From Pusillimonas sp. DMV24BSW_D (GTDB taxonomy: Bacteria; Pseudomonadota; Gammaproteobacteria; Burkholderiales; Burkholderiaceae_B): a stretch of 64,000 bases of DNA. Below the pieces are notes generated by a model, which was given only the letters and a program-made list of their open reading frames with translations, did no database searches and was not told the origin of the DNA. The stretch covers positions 248,001-312,000 of the forward strand of contig NZ_CP049990.1 of assembly GCF_011388195.1 (NCBI RefSeq). Direction: 5' to 3'. Positions 8,540 to 17,806 of this stretch are shown piece by piece (within the stretch, counting starts at the first letter, position 1; every line of letters begins with the position of its first letter). The position numbers and the translations under genes were made by a program.

Positions 8540-9433
8540 ATGGCAGCCCTTAGAAGCATCGATACATCATCGAGTTTTACACATAATGTCAATTGCGTTG
8601 AGCGTCTGGCGCTTCGATCGCCAAGAGGCAGGCGCAGCTCTTTACCCTCTGTTAACCGCACAAGCGACATGAATAATCCCCCATGGGGCAGGCTAATCGA
8701 CAGCATTGGAAGTGACGATTTCTTCAATCAACTGCGCGCCTGGCTTAAGCTCAGTTGCCACGTTGATCACATCGGCCTGTTTCAACTGCACGAGTCGACT
8801 ATCTCTGTAATTGCCTGCATTAGCCCCGAAGGAAGTGGTCTTGCCACCGAACGGATTGGTCGCTATACATCAAGTGGATTGTGGCGGTTTGATCCTTCAA
8901 TACATCACATCCGCCAAGGATTGAAGACCCAAGGCCGGCAACATGTCAGAGTCAATCTTGACGGGCTATCCAAGGTTTTTCGAGAAACGCTGTACAGAGG
9001 TCTGGGTGACAAAGTCGTTCTTAGCGGTGTTCGAAACTCGGGGGCCTACAGCCTAAGTCTTTTCAGGGATGATTCTCAAAACCGGTTTGCGCAAGAAGAT
9101 ATCGAAGGTTTAATGCATTTAAGTGAGTCTCTCATTTCAGCGGTTGCCAAACATTGCGAACTCAGAAACTGTCGGGCCCATCGAGCGTTACGGGCCCCGA
9201 TTGCTGAAATTTATGCCTGTATTCAGACAGAACACAGACTGACATCCCGCGAGCTTGAGGTCTGCGCTCGAATTATTTACGGAATGAGTCACCTGGGCAT
9301 TGCCCTTGATCTGAATGTTGGTGAAGAAACCGTTAAAACATATAAAAATCGAGCCTATCAGAAGCTTGGCATTGGCAGCCAACGCGAGCTTTTGATGTGG
9401 TACCTGTCTTTGTGGAATCCATTCAATCACTAA
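8540..9433 (+). CDS. LuxR-family transcriptional regulator
   Basis: A 297-residue regulator. The C-terminal 60 residues form a LuxR/FixJ helix-turn-helix: LTSRELEVCARIIYGMSHLGIALDLNVGEETVKTY, then KNRAYQKLG. The N-terminal 220 residues resemble a GAF-like sensing region ('HVDHIGLFQLHE', 'FAQEDIEGLMHLSESLISAVAKH') rather than a response-regulator receiver or an AHL-binding domain. It probably senses a pathway metabolite and controls the surrounding catabolic/TRAP operon. It lies between the hydrolase and the permease genes, after a 141-bp gap that likely holds its own promoter. The start could be a later Met (position 45 of the protein, MNNPPWGRL). Confidence 0.85.
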   Translation: MAALRSIDTSSSFTHNVNCVERLALRSPRGRRSSLPSVNRTSDMNNPPWGRLIDSIGSDDFFNQLRAWLKLSCHVDHIGLFQLHESTISVIACISPEGSGLATERIGRYTSSGLWRFDPSIHHIRQGLKTQGRQHVRVNLDGLSKVFRETLYRGLGDKVVLSGVRNSGAYSLSLFRDDSQNRFAQEDIEGLMHLSESLISAVAKHCELRNCRAHRALRAPIAEIYACIQTEHRLTSRELEVCARIIYGMSHLGIALDLNVGEETVKTYKNRAYQKLGIGSQRELLMWYLSLWNPFNH

Positions 9434-9443
9434 CGAAGCTGCC

Positions 9444-9959
9444 ATGAAAAATCACAACGAATTTTCAACCCACCACATTTTCGTGGTTATCCCCCAGTTC
9501 CTTGGCAAATGTGCTGCTTTATTTCTATTGATAATGATGTCGCTCATGTTCGCCGATGTACTTGGGCGTTATTTTTTCAGCAATCCAATTAGTGGTGCGT
9601 ACGAACTGACGGAAATTCTATTAGCTTTGGTCGTTTTTTTTGCTTTACCCCTGGTTACTCATGAGAAAGGGCACATCACCGTTGCCTTGTTCGACGCATG
9701 GCTGAGTGACACCATTAAAAGAATAAAAAGTTTGGCAATTAATTTGACGATGGTCGTTATTCAGGGTGTGATGACATGGCGTCTTTACCTGCATGCCAGC
9801 GACATGATCGCATATGGTGACGTTTCCATGTTTCTGCGAATTCCGTACGGCTGGATTGCCTGCACCATGACAGTAATGGCCGCTGTTTCCACCCTTTTTT
9901 CCCTGGTTCTGGCCCTTGGCGATATTCTTCGGTCTAACAACCAGGGAGACGCGCAATGA
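9444..9959 (+). CDS. TRAP transporter small permease (DctQ family)
   Basis: A 171-residue inner-membrane protein with four predicted hydrophobic spans (about residues 20-40, 55-72, 92-110, 132-155). The DctQ signature 'MFADVLGRYFFSNPISGAYELTEILLALVVFFALP' is present in the first half. It pairs with the large DctM permease and the periplasmic receptor encoded at 5582. Only 10 bases separate it from the LuxR gene, so the regulator and both permeases appear to share one transcript. Confidence 0.9.
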   Translation: MKNHNEFSTHHIFVVIPQFLGKCAALFLLIMMSLMFADVLGRYFFSNPISGAYELTEILLALVVFFALPLVTHEKGHITVALFDAWLSDTIKRIKSLAINLTMVVIQGVMTWRLYLHASDMIAYGDVSMFLRIPYGWIACTMTVMAAVSTLFSLVLALGDILRSNNQGDAQ

Positions 9960-11245
9960 TTGTTGCCGGTTTCCTCGCACTGCTTTTCCTTCTGCTCTTT
10001 TCAGGGCTGCCAATTGCTTTTGGAATGGGTTTGGTGGGTACGCTCGGATTTATGACACTAACCTCGGCTGACGCGGGTTTGGCGATGGTAGGACAAGTTG
10101 TTTACGACACCACCCTGTCATATCAGCTTTCGATTCTTCCATTGTTTATCTTAATGGGTAACTTTATTAGTCATGCCCGAATGTCTGACGACCTCTACCA
10201 GGCTGCGAACGCTTTTTTGGGCCATAAGAACGGGGGCTTGGCAATGGCGACCATTGCGGCCTCCGGCGGATTTAGCGCCGTGTGTGGCTCCAGTCTGGCA
10301 ACGGTTTCTACCATGAGCAAAATAGCGATACCGCAAATGCGGCGCTTTGGCTATTCCGACGGGTTGGCTGCGGGAGCGGTAGCGGCCGGCGGCACAGTCG
10401 GAATACTGATTCCGCCCAGCGTGGTGCTTATTCTATACGGCATTCTTACCGAGAATAACATCGGGGCTCTTTTTGCTGCGGGCTTGATACCGGGCGTTCT
10501 GGGTTTGGCTCTGTATATTGGGGCTGTTCGCATTATCGTTTTCAGAAACCCGAACGCCGGGCCTAAGGGCGACCGATACTCGTGGCGTGAACGACTTCAC
10601 GCTTTATCAAAGGTATGGGTACTTTTGGTGTTGTTTATTATCGTACTTGGCGGGATATACGGCGGAGTTTTTACTTCAACCGAAGCGGCTGGAATTGGCG
10701 CGTTCGGTGCTTTTGTCGTTGCACTTTTGCGACGGGCACTCACCGTTAAGTTATTGCTCGCAACCCTGCTTGACAGTGCACGTACGACAACTATGCTGCT
10801 GATGGTCTTGGTGGGCGCCATACTGTTCGGAAATTTCATCAATATGGCCCAATTCCCCCAACAACTGTCAGGGCTTATTTCTGCGATAGAGCTTAACGCT
10901 TTCGAAGTTATTCTTGTCATTACTCTAATTTATCTGGCGATAGGTTGTGTATTAGAGAGCATGTCGATGCTGCTGCTGACCGTGCCAATCTTCTACCCGG
11001 TAATCATCAACGCGGGCATTGACCCCATTTGGTTTGGTATCTATACCGTCATCGTGATCGAAATCAGTTTAATTACCCCTCCAATAGGCTTGAATGTCTT
11101 CGTTTTGAAAGCCACGGTTCCCGACATGTCGCTTTCTACAATCTTCAAAGGCTTATTGCCTTTTATCGGAGCAGATATTATTCGGCTTGGGTTGTTAATT
11201 GCATTTCCGTCCCTGGCCCTTTTTCTGGTGAATTTGTTCTTTTAA
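9956..11245 (+). CDS. TRAP transporter large permease (DctM family)
   Basis: A 429-residue membrane protein with about a dozen hydrophobic spans of the DctM ion-transporter type. Typical segments are 'FSGLPIAFGMG' in the first span, 'AASGGFSAVCGSSLATVSTMSKIAIPQM' and 'PPSVVLILYGILTE' in the first repeat, and 'LITPPIGLNVFVLK' near the end. It drives Na+-coupled uptake together with DctQ and the receptor. The ATG overlaps the dctQ stop by four bases (ATGA), so the two are translationally coupled. It closes the plus-strand operon. Confidence 0.93.
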   Translation: MIVAGFLALLFLLLFSGLPIAFGMGLVGTLGFMTLTSADAGLAMVGQVVYDTTLSYQLSILPLFILMGNFISHARMSDDLYQAANAFLGHKNGGLAMATIAASGGFSAVCGSSLATVSTMSKIAIPQMRRFGYSDGLAAGAVAAGGTVGILIPPSVVLILYGILTENNIGALFAAGLIPGVLGLALYIGAVRIIVFRNPNAGPKGDRYSWRERLHALSKVWVLLVLFIIVLGGIYGGVFTSTEAAGIGAFGAFVVALLRRALTVKLLLATLLDSARTTTMLLMVLVGAILFGNFINMAQFPQQLSGLISAIELNAFEVILVITLIYLAIGCVLESMSMLLLTVPIFYPVIINAGIDPIWFGIYTVIVIEISLITPPIGLNVFVLKATVPDMSLSTIFKGLLPFIGADIIRLGLLIAFPSLALFLVNLFF

Positions 11246-11553
11246 ATTTGAAATGTCCAAATAGATCATTATGAACACGGCCCATTTTATGTTCAGCCGC
11301 ATGGTTATACGCCTAACCTTTTGCCAGTAAACTGCAAACGACAATACTTTTCTATGCCAAGATGCCCCATATCGTTATTAAATAAACTCCCAATCTAACC
11401 GACCTGCCCTTCAACGCTATGCTGGATGCCATCACGCACCGCTTAGCCGAAAGCCCGGAGTAAAGGACGAAGCTGATTTAAAAGCATGCGTAATACAGCG
11501 GGTTGCTATCACGCAGTTCAATGCGCAAGACCAAGGCTTGGCCGCCTAAGACC
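11246..11553. other. Gene-free stretch with a degraded coding tail, left flank of IS66
   Basis: No intact gene. From about 11410 to 11550 two plus-strand frames read like one protein tail broken by a frameshift: NAMLDAITHRLAESPE in one frame, then KDEADLKACVIQRVAITQ ending in a stop (TAA) at about 11547-11549. I do not recognise the family. The remaining 160 bases hold nothing I can name. The stretch is AT-richer than its neighbours. Confidence 0.35.
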
Positions 11554-11569
11554 GTGAGCTTGCGGGAAG

Positions 11570-13093
11570 TTACGCGGCGCGATCCAGAGCGGTGCAGTGT
11601 GGGGTTAGATTCCATGGCAACAAGTCGTCGATTCGGTTGACGGGGTGCTCGGCGATACGGGCCAGCACCTCACGCAAGTAAGCCATGGGTTCGATCCCGT
11701 TCAGTGCCGCGCTACCGAGTAGGCTATAAATGGACGCAGCGCTGTGGCCACCCGCATCAGATCCGGCAAATAGGTAGTTCTTGCGGCCCAAGGCGACCAC
11801 GCGCAGCGCGCGCTCAGCAGCATTATTATCGATTTCAATGCAGCCATCGTCCACATAGCGCGTTAAAGCGGTCCAGCGCGTGAGCGCATAGCGAACCGCC
11901 CCGGCCAATGCGGATTTACGTGAGACGGATCGTAAGGTGTCGTGCAGCCAGTCGTGTAAAGCGTCAAGATGAGGGCCAGCCCGTGCCTGACGCGCTTGGC
12001 GTCGCACATCGGGCAACTCACCACGGATTTGCGCTTCAATGGCATACAGTTCAGCAATGCGCCCAATGGCCTGCAAGGCTTCCGGGCTGCTTTGCTGTTC
12101 GGCGATGTCGTAGAACTTGCGTCGTACGTGCGCCCAGCATGCTGCCTCAACAATTTTCCCGCTTTCGTAGAGTGCATTAAAACCTGCGTACCCATCGGCC
12201 TGAACAATGCCCTGGAAGTTTTTAAGGTGCTTCTGTGGGTGCTCGCCTTTACGATCTGGTGAGTACCCGAACCAGACCGCCGCCGGTTGATCACTGGCAG
12301 CGGTTCGGTCGTCACGAACATACGTCCACAGACGCCCCGTGCGGGTCTTGCCACGCCCCGGCGCCAGTACTGGAACAGGGGTGTCATCGGCATGGACTTT
12401 GCTGCCACTCATCACATAACGATGCAATGCCTGAACCAGAGGGCGAAGCAACTGACTGCTGCCCGCCACCCAATCGGCCAGTGTCGAGCGTGAGAGTGTC
12501 ACGCCATGACGGGCATAGATCGCGCTCTGGCGATAAAGTGGTTGATGATCGCAGTACTTGGCCACCAGAACCTGAGCCAGCAATCCAGGGCCAGCCAAGC
12601 CACGTGCAATCGGACGCGAAGGTGCGCTCGCCTGCACAATGGTGTCGCAATGGCTACAGGCCATCTTGGGTCGAACCGTGCGGATGACCTTAAAGCTGGC
12701 TGGAATGAATTCAAGCGTTTCGCTAACGTCTTCGCCCAGGAATTTGAGCGCACCACCACAAGCCGGGCAGTCACAACTATCGTTGGCAGCCAGCACATGT
12801 TCTTCGCGCGGCAGGAAGTCTGGCAAGCTCTGGCGCCCGGCAGATGGCGTGCGTTTCTTTGGGGAAGTGGCTTTGGGCACAATGCCTCGCACCGGCGCAC
12901 CTGATATCGCCATGTCATCAAGCATCAGCGGCAGTTGCGCCAACAGGTCGCCAGCCCGTTCACTGCTGCGCCCGAAGCGTTCGCGCCTGGCCTTGGCCAA
13001 CTGCAAACGCAAGTAGTCATTTTCTTGTTGCAACGCCTTGATCACGGCCAGTAAAGCCGTTGTGTCAGATGAGGTGGCGTTAACGTTTTGCAT
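11570..13093 (-). CDS. tnpC: IS66 transposase TnpC
   Basis: A 507-residue IS66 transposase. It begins with a leucine-zipper-like helix ([19 protein letters not shown]), then a Cys zinc-finger part (CDCPACGG and ACSHC), a TnpC core with '[14 protein letters not shown]' (first Asp), '[14 protein letters not shown]' (second Asp), '[10 protein letters not shown]', and '[12 protein letters not shown]' (catalytic Glu), and a C-terminal '[14 protein letters not shown]' segment. All catalytic residues are present, so it looks functional. It is the last gene of the IS66 operon. Confidence 0.95.
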   Translation of the reverse strand: MQNVNATSSDTTALLAVIKALQQENDYLRLQLAKARRERFGRSSERAGDLLAQLPLMLDDMAISGAPVRGIVPKATSPKKRTPSAGRQSLPDFLPREEHVLAANDSCDCPACGGALKFLGEDVSETLEFIPASFKVIRTVRPKMACSHCDTIVQASAPSRPIARGLAGPGLLAQVLVAKYCDHQPLYRQSAIYARHGVTLSRSTLADWVAGSSQLLRPLVQALHRYVMSGSKVHADDTPVPVLAPGRGKTRTGRLWTYVRDDRTAASDQPAAVWFGYSPDRKGEHPQKHLKNFQGIVQADGYAGFNALYESGKIVEAACWAHVRRKFYDIAEQQSSPEALQAIGRIAELYAIEAQIRGELPDVRRQARQARAGPHLDALHDWLHDTLRSVSRKSALAGAVRYALTRWTALTRYVDDGCIEIDNNAAERALRVVALGRKNYLFAGSDAGGHSAASIYSLLGSAALNGIEPMAYLREVLARIAEHPVNRIDDLLPWNLTPHCTALDRAA

Positions 13094-13183
13094 GACCGTA
13101 ATTTTACCAAATAGTCATGCCTGAATCGACCGATTATTGCCAGCAAACCCAATAAATATGCAGCTCTCCAAGCAATGCTGGCA

Positions 13184-13528
13184 TTACACTCGCATAGGTC
13201 GCTGTGTGCGCTGGGGTCGTCGCCAATCGATGCCTTCCAGCAGCATCGACAGCTGTGCGGGCGTCAGATTGACCGCACCCGATTCAGCCGAAGGCCAGAC
13301 GAAATGACCATGCTCTAACCGCTTGGCCAGTAAACACATGCCATCGCCGCTCCACCACAACACCTTGATTCGATCGCCTTTGCGACCACGAAATACAAAC
13401 ACGTGACCACTGAACGGATCCTCAGCCAGCTTCGATTGCACCAGCGCGGCCAAGCCATCGAAACCACGACGCATGTCGGTGACCCCAGCCGCCAGCCAAA
13501 CTCGGGTTCCCGCAGGTAAACCAATCAT
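13184..13528 (-). CDS. tnpB: IS66 accessory protein TnpB (Orf2)
   Basis: A 114-residue IS66 Orf2-like protein with '[24 protein letters not shown]' and '[27 protein letters not shown]', both hallmarks of the family. An upstream in-frame Met at 13552 exists, but the ATG at 13528 overlaps the tnpA stop as ATGA, the arrangement normal for coupled IS66 genes. Its function is unknown, though it is needed for full IS66 transposition in studied elements. Confidence 0.93.
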   Translation of the reverse strand: MIGLPAGTRVWLAAGVTDMRRGFDGLAALVQSKLAEDPFSGHVFVFRGRKGDRIKVLWWSGDGMCLLAKRLEHGHFVWPSAESGAVNLTPAQLSMLLEGIDWRRPQRTQRPMRV

Positions 13529-13929
13529 GCGCGTAGCGTCTGGATCATGCATTGCAGCGCCCGCAGATCGGGCGTCCCATGCACTACAATTTTGGCATGA
13601 CCAAGGTGCAGTTCAATTTGCCCACGCTGGGGGTCGCAATCATTGGTTGGTGACCGTGTCGTATGATGAGCATGTGGCGTCGTTGGCTGCGCACTGATGT
13701 GAACAGGCAATAGCGCAGCCGTTTCGGTGACACTTCCAAAATCACCGCGTCGATACTGCCAGCGCCAGTTGTGTAATTGATTGGCATTGAGCCCATGGGC
13801 CATGGCAACACGTGCAATTGACGCGCCTGCGGCCATTGATTCCCGCACAACGTTTCGCTTGAACTCAACAGAGTAGCGGCGTCGATTAGTGTCAGATACA
13901 GGTACGAGAGAAATTGAGGATTCGCTCAT
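13525..13929 (-). CDS. tnpA: IS66 transposase accessory protein TnpA
   Basis: A 134-residue protein with an N-terminal helix-turn-helix: [18 protein letters not shown], then [19 protein letters not shown]. The C-terminal part ([23 protein letters not shown]) is the conserved IS66 TnpA tail. The start at 13929 gives the usual length; a start at 13965 would add 12 residues encoded by one arm of an inverted repeat. The initiation codon lies inside that repeat (13925-13978), which could fold in the mRNA and limit translation. Confidence 0.9.
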   Translation of the reverse strand: MSESSISLVPVSDTNRRRYSVEFKRNVVRESMAAGASIARVAMAHGLNANQLHNWRWQYRRGDFGSVTETAALLPVHISAQPTTPHAHHTTRSPTNDCDPQRGQIELHLGHAKIVVHGTPDLRALQCMIQTLRA

Positions 13930-13978
13930 CAAACTACGTGTCCATTTGAATGAATTAATGGACACGTAGTTTGATGAG
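13925..13978. repeat. Perfect 22-bp inverted repeat over the tnpA start
   Basis: Arms at 13925-13946 and 13957-13978 are exact reverse complements, separated by a 10-base loop. The left arm contains the tnpA ATG. As RNA on the minus strand this would be a very stable hairpin hiding the start codon. It lies about 40 bases inside the IS66 right end. It is not part of the GTAAGCG terminal repeat. Confidence 0.85.
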
Positions 13979-14075
13979 ATTTATCTGAGATCGCTAGACG
14001 GTATCGGGCGGACGCTTACAAAAGGAACGGTCTTAAAGGTAGAATTTTCTAACAGCAGTATTCAGGAAATTTTGC

Positions 14076-14342
14076 ATGAAGACCTCACGCTTTACCGACA
14101 GTCAGATAATTGCCATCCTCAAGCAATCCGAAGCGGGTACGCCGGTACCGGAGCTTTGCCGAGAGCACGGTATGAGCAGCGCCACGTTCTATAAATGGCG
14201 CGCCAAGTACGGCGGCATGGATGCTGGCCTGATGTCACGCATGAAGGAGCTGGAGGCGGAGAACGCCCGGCTGAAAAAGATGTATGCAGAGGAACGGCTC
14301 AAGGCTGAAATCCTGAAGGAGGCCATTGAAAAAAAGTGGTGA
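14076..14342 (+). CDS. IS3-family transposase OrfA
   Basis: An 88-residue DNA-binding OrfA. The helix-turn-helix is '[42 protein letters not shown]', followed by a leucine-zipper helix ([18 protein letters not shown]). This sequence type belongs to the IS407-like branch of IS3. Seven A's followed by G at 14329-14336 form a slippery site just before the stop, where a -1 shift would join OrfA to OrfB. Confidence 0.92.
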   Translation: MKTSRFTDSQIIAILKQSEAGTPVPELCREHGMSSATFYKWRAKYGGMDAGLMSRMKELEAENARLKKMYAEERLKAEILKEAIEKKW

Positions 14343-15163
14343 AGCCATCTCACCGACGTGAGATGGCGCAACGAGCGGTCAAGCAGTTCGCCGCCAGTAT
14401 TCGCCTGGCCTGCAACGCGTTTAGCATCAGCGAGAAATGCTATCGGTATCAAGCTAAGTTAAGCAGCGACAATCAGCAAATTGCCGACTGGCTGCTTCGT
14501 TTGACCCATAACCAACGGAACTGGGGGTTCGGCCTTTGCTACCTGTATCTGCGCAACGTCAAAGGCTTCAAGTGGAATCACAAGCGCATATACCGCATTT
14601 ACCGTGAGCTGGAGTTAAACATGCGTATCAAACCGCGCAAACGCTTGGTGCGGGAACAACCAGAGCCCTTGGCGGTACCGTATGCACCTAATGAAATCTG
14701 GTCGATGGACTTTATGCACGACCAGTTGGCCGACGGTCGCAGCATCCGGCTGTTCAATGTTATCGACGACTACAACCGCGAAGGCCTATGCATTGATGTG
14801 GACTTCTCGCTGCCTGCTTTACGAGTGATTCGTTCGCTTGAACAGGTCATGGAGTGGCGCGGCAAACCCAAAATTATTCGCTGTGATAATGGCCCGGAAT
14901 ACGCAAGTTCTGCACTGATGGGCTGGGCTGAAAAGCACCACATCAAATTGCAGTTTATCCAACCGGGTAAGCCGCAGCAGAACGCCTATATCGAACGGTA
15001 TAACCGCACGGTACGCTACGATTGGTTGGCTCATCACCTGTTTGATTCTGTGTCTGATGTCCAGGACTTCGCCACACGCTGGCTCTGGACTTACAATCAC
15101 GAACGGCCAAATATGGCCTTGGGCGGCATTACGCCAATTCAAAAAATGGCATTGGCCGCTTAG
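14336..15163 (+). CDS. IS3-family transposase OrfB (DDE integrase domain)
   Basis: A 275-residue OrfB in the -1 frame relative to OrfA. The retroviral-integrase-type core is complete: '[10 protein letters not shown]' (first Asp), '[13 protein letters not shown]' (second Asp) and '[18 protein letters not shown]' (Glu), then the terminal '[15 protein letters not shown]'. It is probably made as an OrfAB fusion through the A7G slippery site, so the separate start codon may not matter. No disabling change is visible. Confidence 0.93.
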   Translation: MVKPSHRREMAQRAVKQFAASIRLACNAFSISEKCYRYQAKLSSDNQQIADWLLRLTHNQRNWGFGLCYLYLRNVKGFKWNHKRIYRIYRELELNMRIKPRKRLVREQPEPLAVPYAPNEIWSMDFMHDQLADGRSIRLFNVIDDYNREGLCIDVDFSLPALRVIRSLEQVMEWRGKPKIIRCDNGPEYASSALMGWAEKHHIKLQFIQPGKPQQNAYIERYNRTVRYDWLAHHLFDSVSDVQDFATRWLWTYNHERPNMALGGITPIQKMALAA

Positions 15164-15197
15164 CCTCTACGTTTAACGACCGTTAAAAATGGGGGGA

Positions 15198-15492
15198 TTA
15201 CCGCAAGAACAGGCCTACCTCAACCAACCCACTTAAAATCGATGCACGCATATTGGCAACTGTTGTCACCTCGGTACCCAACAGCTGGCCACTTAACTTG
15301 CCATCTGAATACTCAGGCAACAATTTCTGAAACTCAGTATAAAGCGGGTTATGGGCCGGATGCAGGGGCGGCACGCCAGAAGCCATTCGAAGGTCTTTTG
15401 CAGAAACGCCTGTGGCAGTGGTCGTTAACATTGATTGTAGCGGCCAACACCACTTTGGCAACGCCATAGATTGGCGAGCGTGTGATTTTCAT
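15198..15492 (-). pseudogene. TRAP substrate-binding protein, 5' remnant cut by IS3
   Basis: A good ribosome site (AAAGGAGA) precedes an ATG at 15492, which starts a signal-peptide-like sequence, MKITRSPIYGVAKVVLAATI. The frame then breaks; the next frame continues with ATGVSAKDLRMASGVPPLHP and 'YSDGKLSGQLLGTEV', the N-terminal pattern of DctP-type receptors. At about 15196 the sequence runs into the IS3 right end. So the gene carries a frameshift and has lost about 70 percent of its length. It faces away from prpR. The missing part was not found left of the insertion elements. Confidence 0.6.
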
Positions 15493-15667
15493 GCGTGTCT
15501 CCTTTGGATATCATTAATTTTTTGCATCATTCCATTAAACTTGGCTCAGGAATGGCATCTCAACCACTGGCTTGTGGAAAAAATTCTAATGACTGACATG
15601 AAACGCGCACAACGAAAATCCCTTGGCTTGTGCACTCAGTGCACAATACTGCCCTTACCCGAAGGGC

Positions 15668-17593
15668 TTAAGTTCTCTCTTGCTTTAAACGCCGCCACAA
15701 TGTGGTACGGCTAATACCCAATGCCGTGGCGGCCGCATTTTGATCCCCCCCACAAGCATCAAGCGCCTGCTTAATCTGGCTTGTTTCAAGCCGCTGACGA
15801 AAGGTCTTCAGCCCTGCATCTTTAGACAAACCCTTTACACATGCAGCTGGCAAAATGTCGAGCAAGAGCGTACCGGGCGAAAAATCGGGCAGCGCAAACA
15901 CCATCATGACCATCCGCTCAATAACGTTTTCCAGCTCACGCACATTGCCCGGCCAGTCATAATGCAAGGTATTCTTGAGCAGCGCCGGAATCAACGTGTC
16001 AATGCCGTCTGGCTCTGTTCCAATCCTGTGCGCAACACGTTCAAGCAATTCCTCAACCAGCAAGGGCAAATCCTCAACCCGCTCGCGCAACGGCGGAATA
16101 GAGAGTTGCAAAATATTCAAACGATAGTAAAGATCTTGCCTGAATCTCCCTTCGCCAATTTCAGCTTCAAGATTACGATGGGTTGCGGCTATCACCCGCA
16201 CATTTACGGGCGTTGGCATAACTGACCCAATACGCGTAACCATTCGCTCTTGCAAAACGCGCAATAGCCGGGTTTGCAACGATATGGGCATTTCACCCAC
16301 CTCATCCAGGAATAACGTTCCCGTGTGCGCGGCCTCGAATACACCCATTTTTCCGCCACGCGCCGCCCCAGTGAACGCCCCATCGACATAACCAAACAAC
16401 TCGCTTTCCAGCAAGCTTTCCGGAAATGCCGCACAATTAACCGCAATAAACGGTTGTTCACGACGTCCGCTTTCGGCATGAATACCTTGCGCCAGTATCT
16501 CCTTGCCCGTCCCACTTTCGCCAAATATTAAAACTGATGCATCATGCTTTGCACATGCCAAGCCAAGCGCGCGCAGCCTCACTATTGAATCATGCTGGCC
16601 CAGAAGGTTGCTTAAGCGATAGCGCGTATGCTTTGACTGAACGCTTCGATTGCTGCGCAGGCTGTGATCCAAACGTTGAATTAAGGCTGAGTCTTGGCAA
16701 ATCAGCACAGCGCCAACCAGTTCACCATGCTCTAACAAGGGTAACCGGGTCATCACAATGGTTCTATTGCCCACCTGTTGAATTTGCTCGGTCTCGACTT
16801 TTTGCGTCTGCAATGTTTTAGCCAAGCTCAGGTCTTCACTAACATGGCCAAGCTTTCTACCAATGAGCTTATGAGCAGGTTGCTCTAACAGTGCTACCAT
16901 AGCCGGGTTCACCACCTCAATGCGGTCATCCACATCAACCGCCACGACTGCATCCCGGAGCTTTTCGAGAATTGTGTTCACCCGCTCGCGTCGCGCCAAT
17001 TCGATACGACTTAATCGCGCGGCCTCAACCGCATCCTCAATGGCTTCACGCACCAGCCGCTGAGAATAGAGCAAAATGCCGTGCAAACCGTCTGCCTTCG
17101 CTAAATCAACCACCAGCCCGGGGGCAACAACCGCTTCAACCCCTTCCCGCTTTAACTGTAGAACACATTGCCGGGCATCGGCCTCGGTTTCATAACAATG
17201 CAACTGGACAGGTAAGTCCAAAACGCGCACAAAATCACTGAGTTCTGCAGGCACGCTGCCATACATCACAATTGCAACCCGCTCGGACACCCCCTTGGCC
17301 TGAACCAGACCCTGCATAACATCAAGCCCGCTCACCTTTACCAAAATCACTGGCAAACCGAGGTGTTGACGCAGATAGTCTCCGTTTGAGCCCGCTGCCA
17401 CAACGGCATCAACCGTTCCACGAGTGCAGAGCGCATTAATTTCTACCACTGCATCATGATAGGCCCGCTCTAGCAGAGTAATTTGCACATTGCGCCTATA
17501 CTCGGGTGCCAGAGCCTCGAATAAATATCTCAGCCCGTGTAACCCCACGGCGACAATATGTAACGGGGGAGCTGTTAATGCCATCATGACCAT
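15668..17593 (-). CDS. prpR: Sigma-54-dependent propionate catabolism activator PrpR
   Basis: A 641-residue enhancer-binding protein. Residues about 10-190 form the PrpR N-terminal sensing domain (2-methylcitrate in studied species). A PAS-like region follows (about 205-305). The AAA+ core has Walker A GESGTGKE at 358-365, the sigma-54 contact loop GAFTGA at 405-410 and Walker [10 protein letters not shown] at 426-434. A Fis-type helix-turn-helix ends the protein ([21 protein letters not shown]). It is divergent from prpBCD, 213 bp away, with a sigma-54 promoter and paired palindromes between them. Met codons at 17587 and 17584 are alternative starts. Confidence 0.95.
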   Translation of the reverse strand: MVMMALTAPPLHIVAVGLHGLRYLFEALAPEYRRNVQITLLERAYHDAVVEINALCTRGTVDAVVAAGSNGDYLRQHLGLPVILVKVSGLDVMQGLVQAKGVSERVAIVMYGSVPAELSDFVRVLDLPVQLHCYETEADARQCVLQLKREGVEAVVAPGLVVDLAKADGLHGILLYSQRLVREAIEDAVEAARLSRIELARRERVNTILEKLRDAVVAVDVDDRIEVVNPAMVALLEQPAHKLIGRKLGHVSEDLSLAKTLQTQKVETEQIQQVGNRTIVMTRLPLLEHGELVGAVLICQDSALIQRLDHSLRSNRSVQSKHTRYRLSNLLGQHDSIVRLRALGLACAKHDASVLIFGESGTGKEILAQGIHAESGRREQPFIAVNCAAFPESLLESELFGYVDGAFTGAARGGKMGVFEAAHTGTLFLDEVGEMPISLQTRLLRVLQERMVTRIGSVMPTPVNVRVIAATHRNLEAEIGEGRFRQDLYYRLNILQLSIPPLRERVEDLPLLVEELLERVAHRIGTEPDGIDTLIPALLKNTLHYDWPGNVRELENVIERMVMMVFALPDFSPGTLLLDILPAACVKGLSKDAGLKTFRQRLETSQIKQALDACGGDQNAAATALGISRTTLWRRLKQERT

Positions 17594-17603
17594 CCACCTG
17601 CAG

Positions 17604-17648
17604 TTTCATTTATGAAAATATAAAACAAAGTTTATTTCATTTTTGAAA
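17604..17648. promoter_or_regulatory. Paired palindromes, probable PrpR binding sites (UAS)
   Basis: Two near-identical 14-bp palindromes: 17604-17617 has TTTCAT and ATGAAA arms around TT, and 17635-17648 has TTTCA and TGAAA arms around TTTT. They are 31 bp apart, three helical turns, so a dimer pair would sit on one face of the DNA. They lie about 110-150 bp upstream of the sigma-54 promoter, the usual place for an enhancer site, and directly before the prpR start, which would also allow autoregulation. Assignment to PrpR is inferred from position. Confidence 0.65.
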
Positions 17649-17756
17649 CAGCGTGTTTTATTACATCCACGGCCATATCGATCAAAGTTATAAGTTACAC
17701 ATATAAAACAGTACCTTATAGATCTCCATCTTGCACATAATCAAGGCCGATAAAAT

Positions 17757-17772
17757 TGGCACGAATATTGCT
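17757..17772 (+). promoter_or_regulatory. Sigma-54 promoter of prpBCD
   Basis: TGGCACG, four bases, then TTGCT matches the -24/-12 consensus at every conserved position. GG (17758-17759) and GC (17770-17771) are exactly ten bases apart, as required. Transcription should start near 17783, about 24 bases before the prpB ATG. It fits with PrpR being a sigma-54 activator. Confidence 0.85.
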
Positions 17773-17806
17773 TTAATAGCATCATATCTAATAATTGGGC
17801 TCAAAA

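Larger units (their letters stand above)
11554..14019 (-). mobile_element. IS66-family insertion sequence
   Basis: Three minus-strand genes in the standard IS66 order (tnpA, tnpB, tnpC) occupy about 2.47 kb, the normal size. The right end finishes with CGGGCGGACGCTTAC at 14005-14019; its complement starts GTAAGCG, the family's terminal motif. The left end is set at GTGAGCTTGCGGG (11554), which matches the right repeat at 8 of the first 13 positions, so this edge is less certain. I find no 8-bp target duplication flanking these limits, so the element may have been rearranged after insertion. Confidence 0.7.
14026..15184 (+). mobile_element. IS3-family insertion sequence (two overlapping ORFs)
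   Basis: Terminal repeats can be read: the left end at 14026-14043 starts AACGGTC, and the complement of 15166-15184 starts AACGGTCG; the 18-19 bases agree apart from one inserted base and one mismatch. The span of about 1.16 kb fits IS3 elements with orfA and orfB. The true tips may reach a few bases further. It abuts the IS66 end on the left (6 bases between) and cuts a TRAP binding-protein gene on the right. Confidence 0.75.

Noticed and set aside
13472-13697. Plus-strand frames within IS66
   Set aside because: Antisense to tnpA/tnpB, which have clear family motifs.
11546-14027. Target-site duplication for IS66
   Set aside because: The 8 bases left (CTAAGACC) and right (AAAAGGAA) of the proposed ends do not match.
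14026-14036. ACGGTCTTA near the IS66 right end as part of an IS66 inverted repeat with TAAGACCGT at 11547
   Set aside because: It pairs better, over 18-19 bases, with the right end of the IS3 element at 15166-15184.
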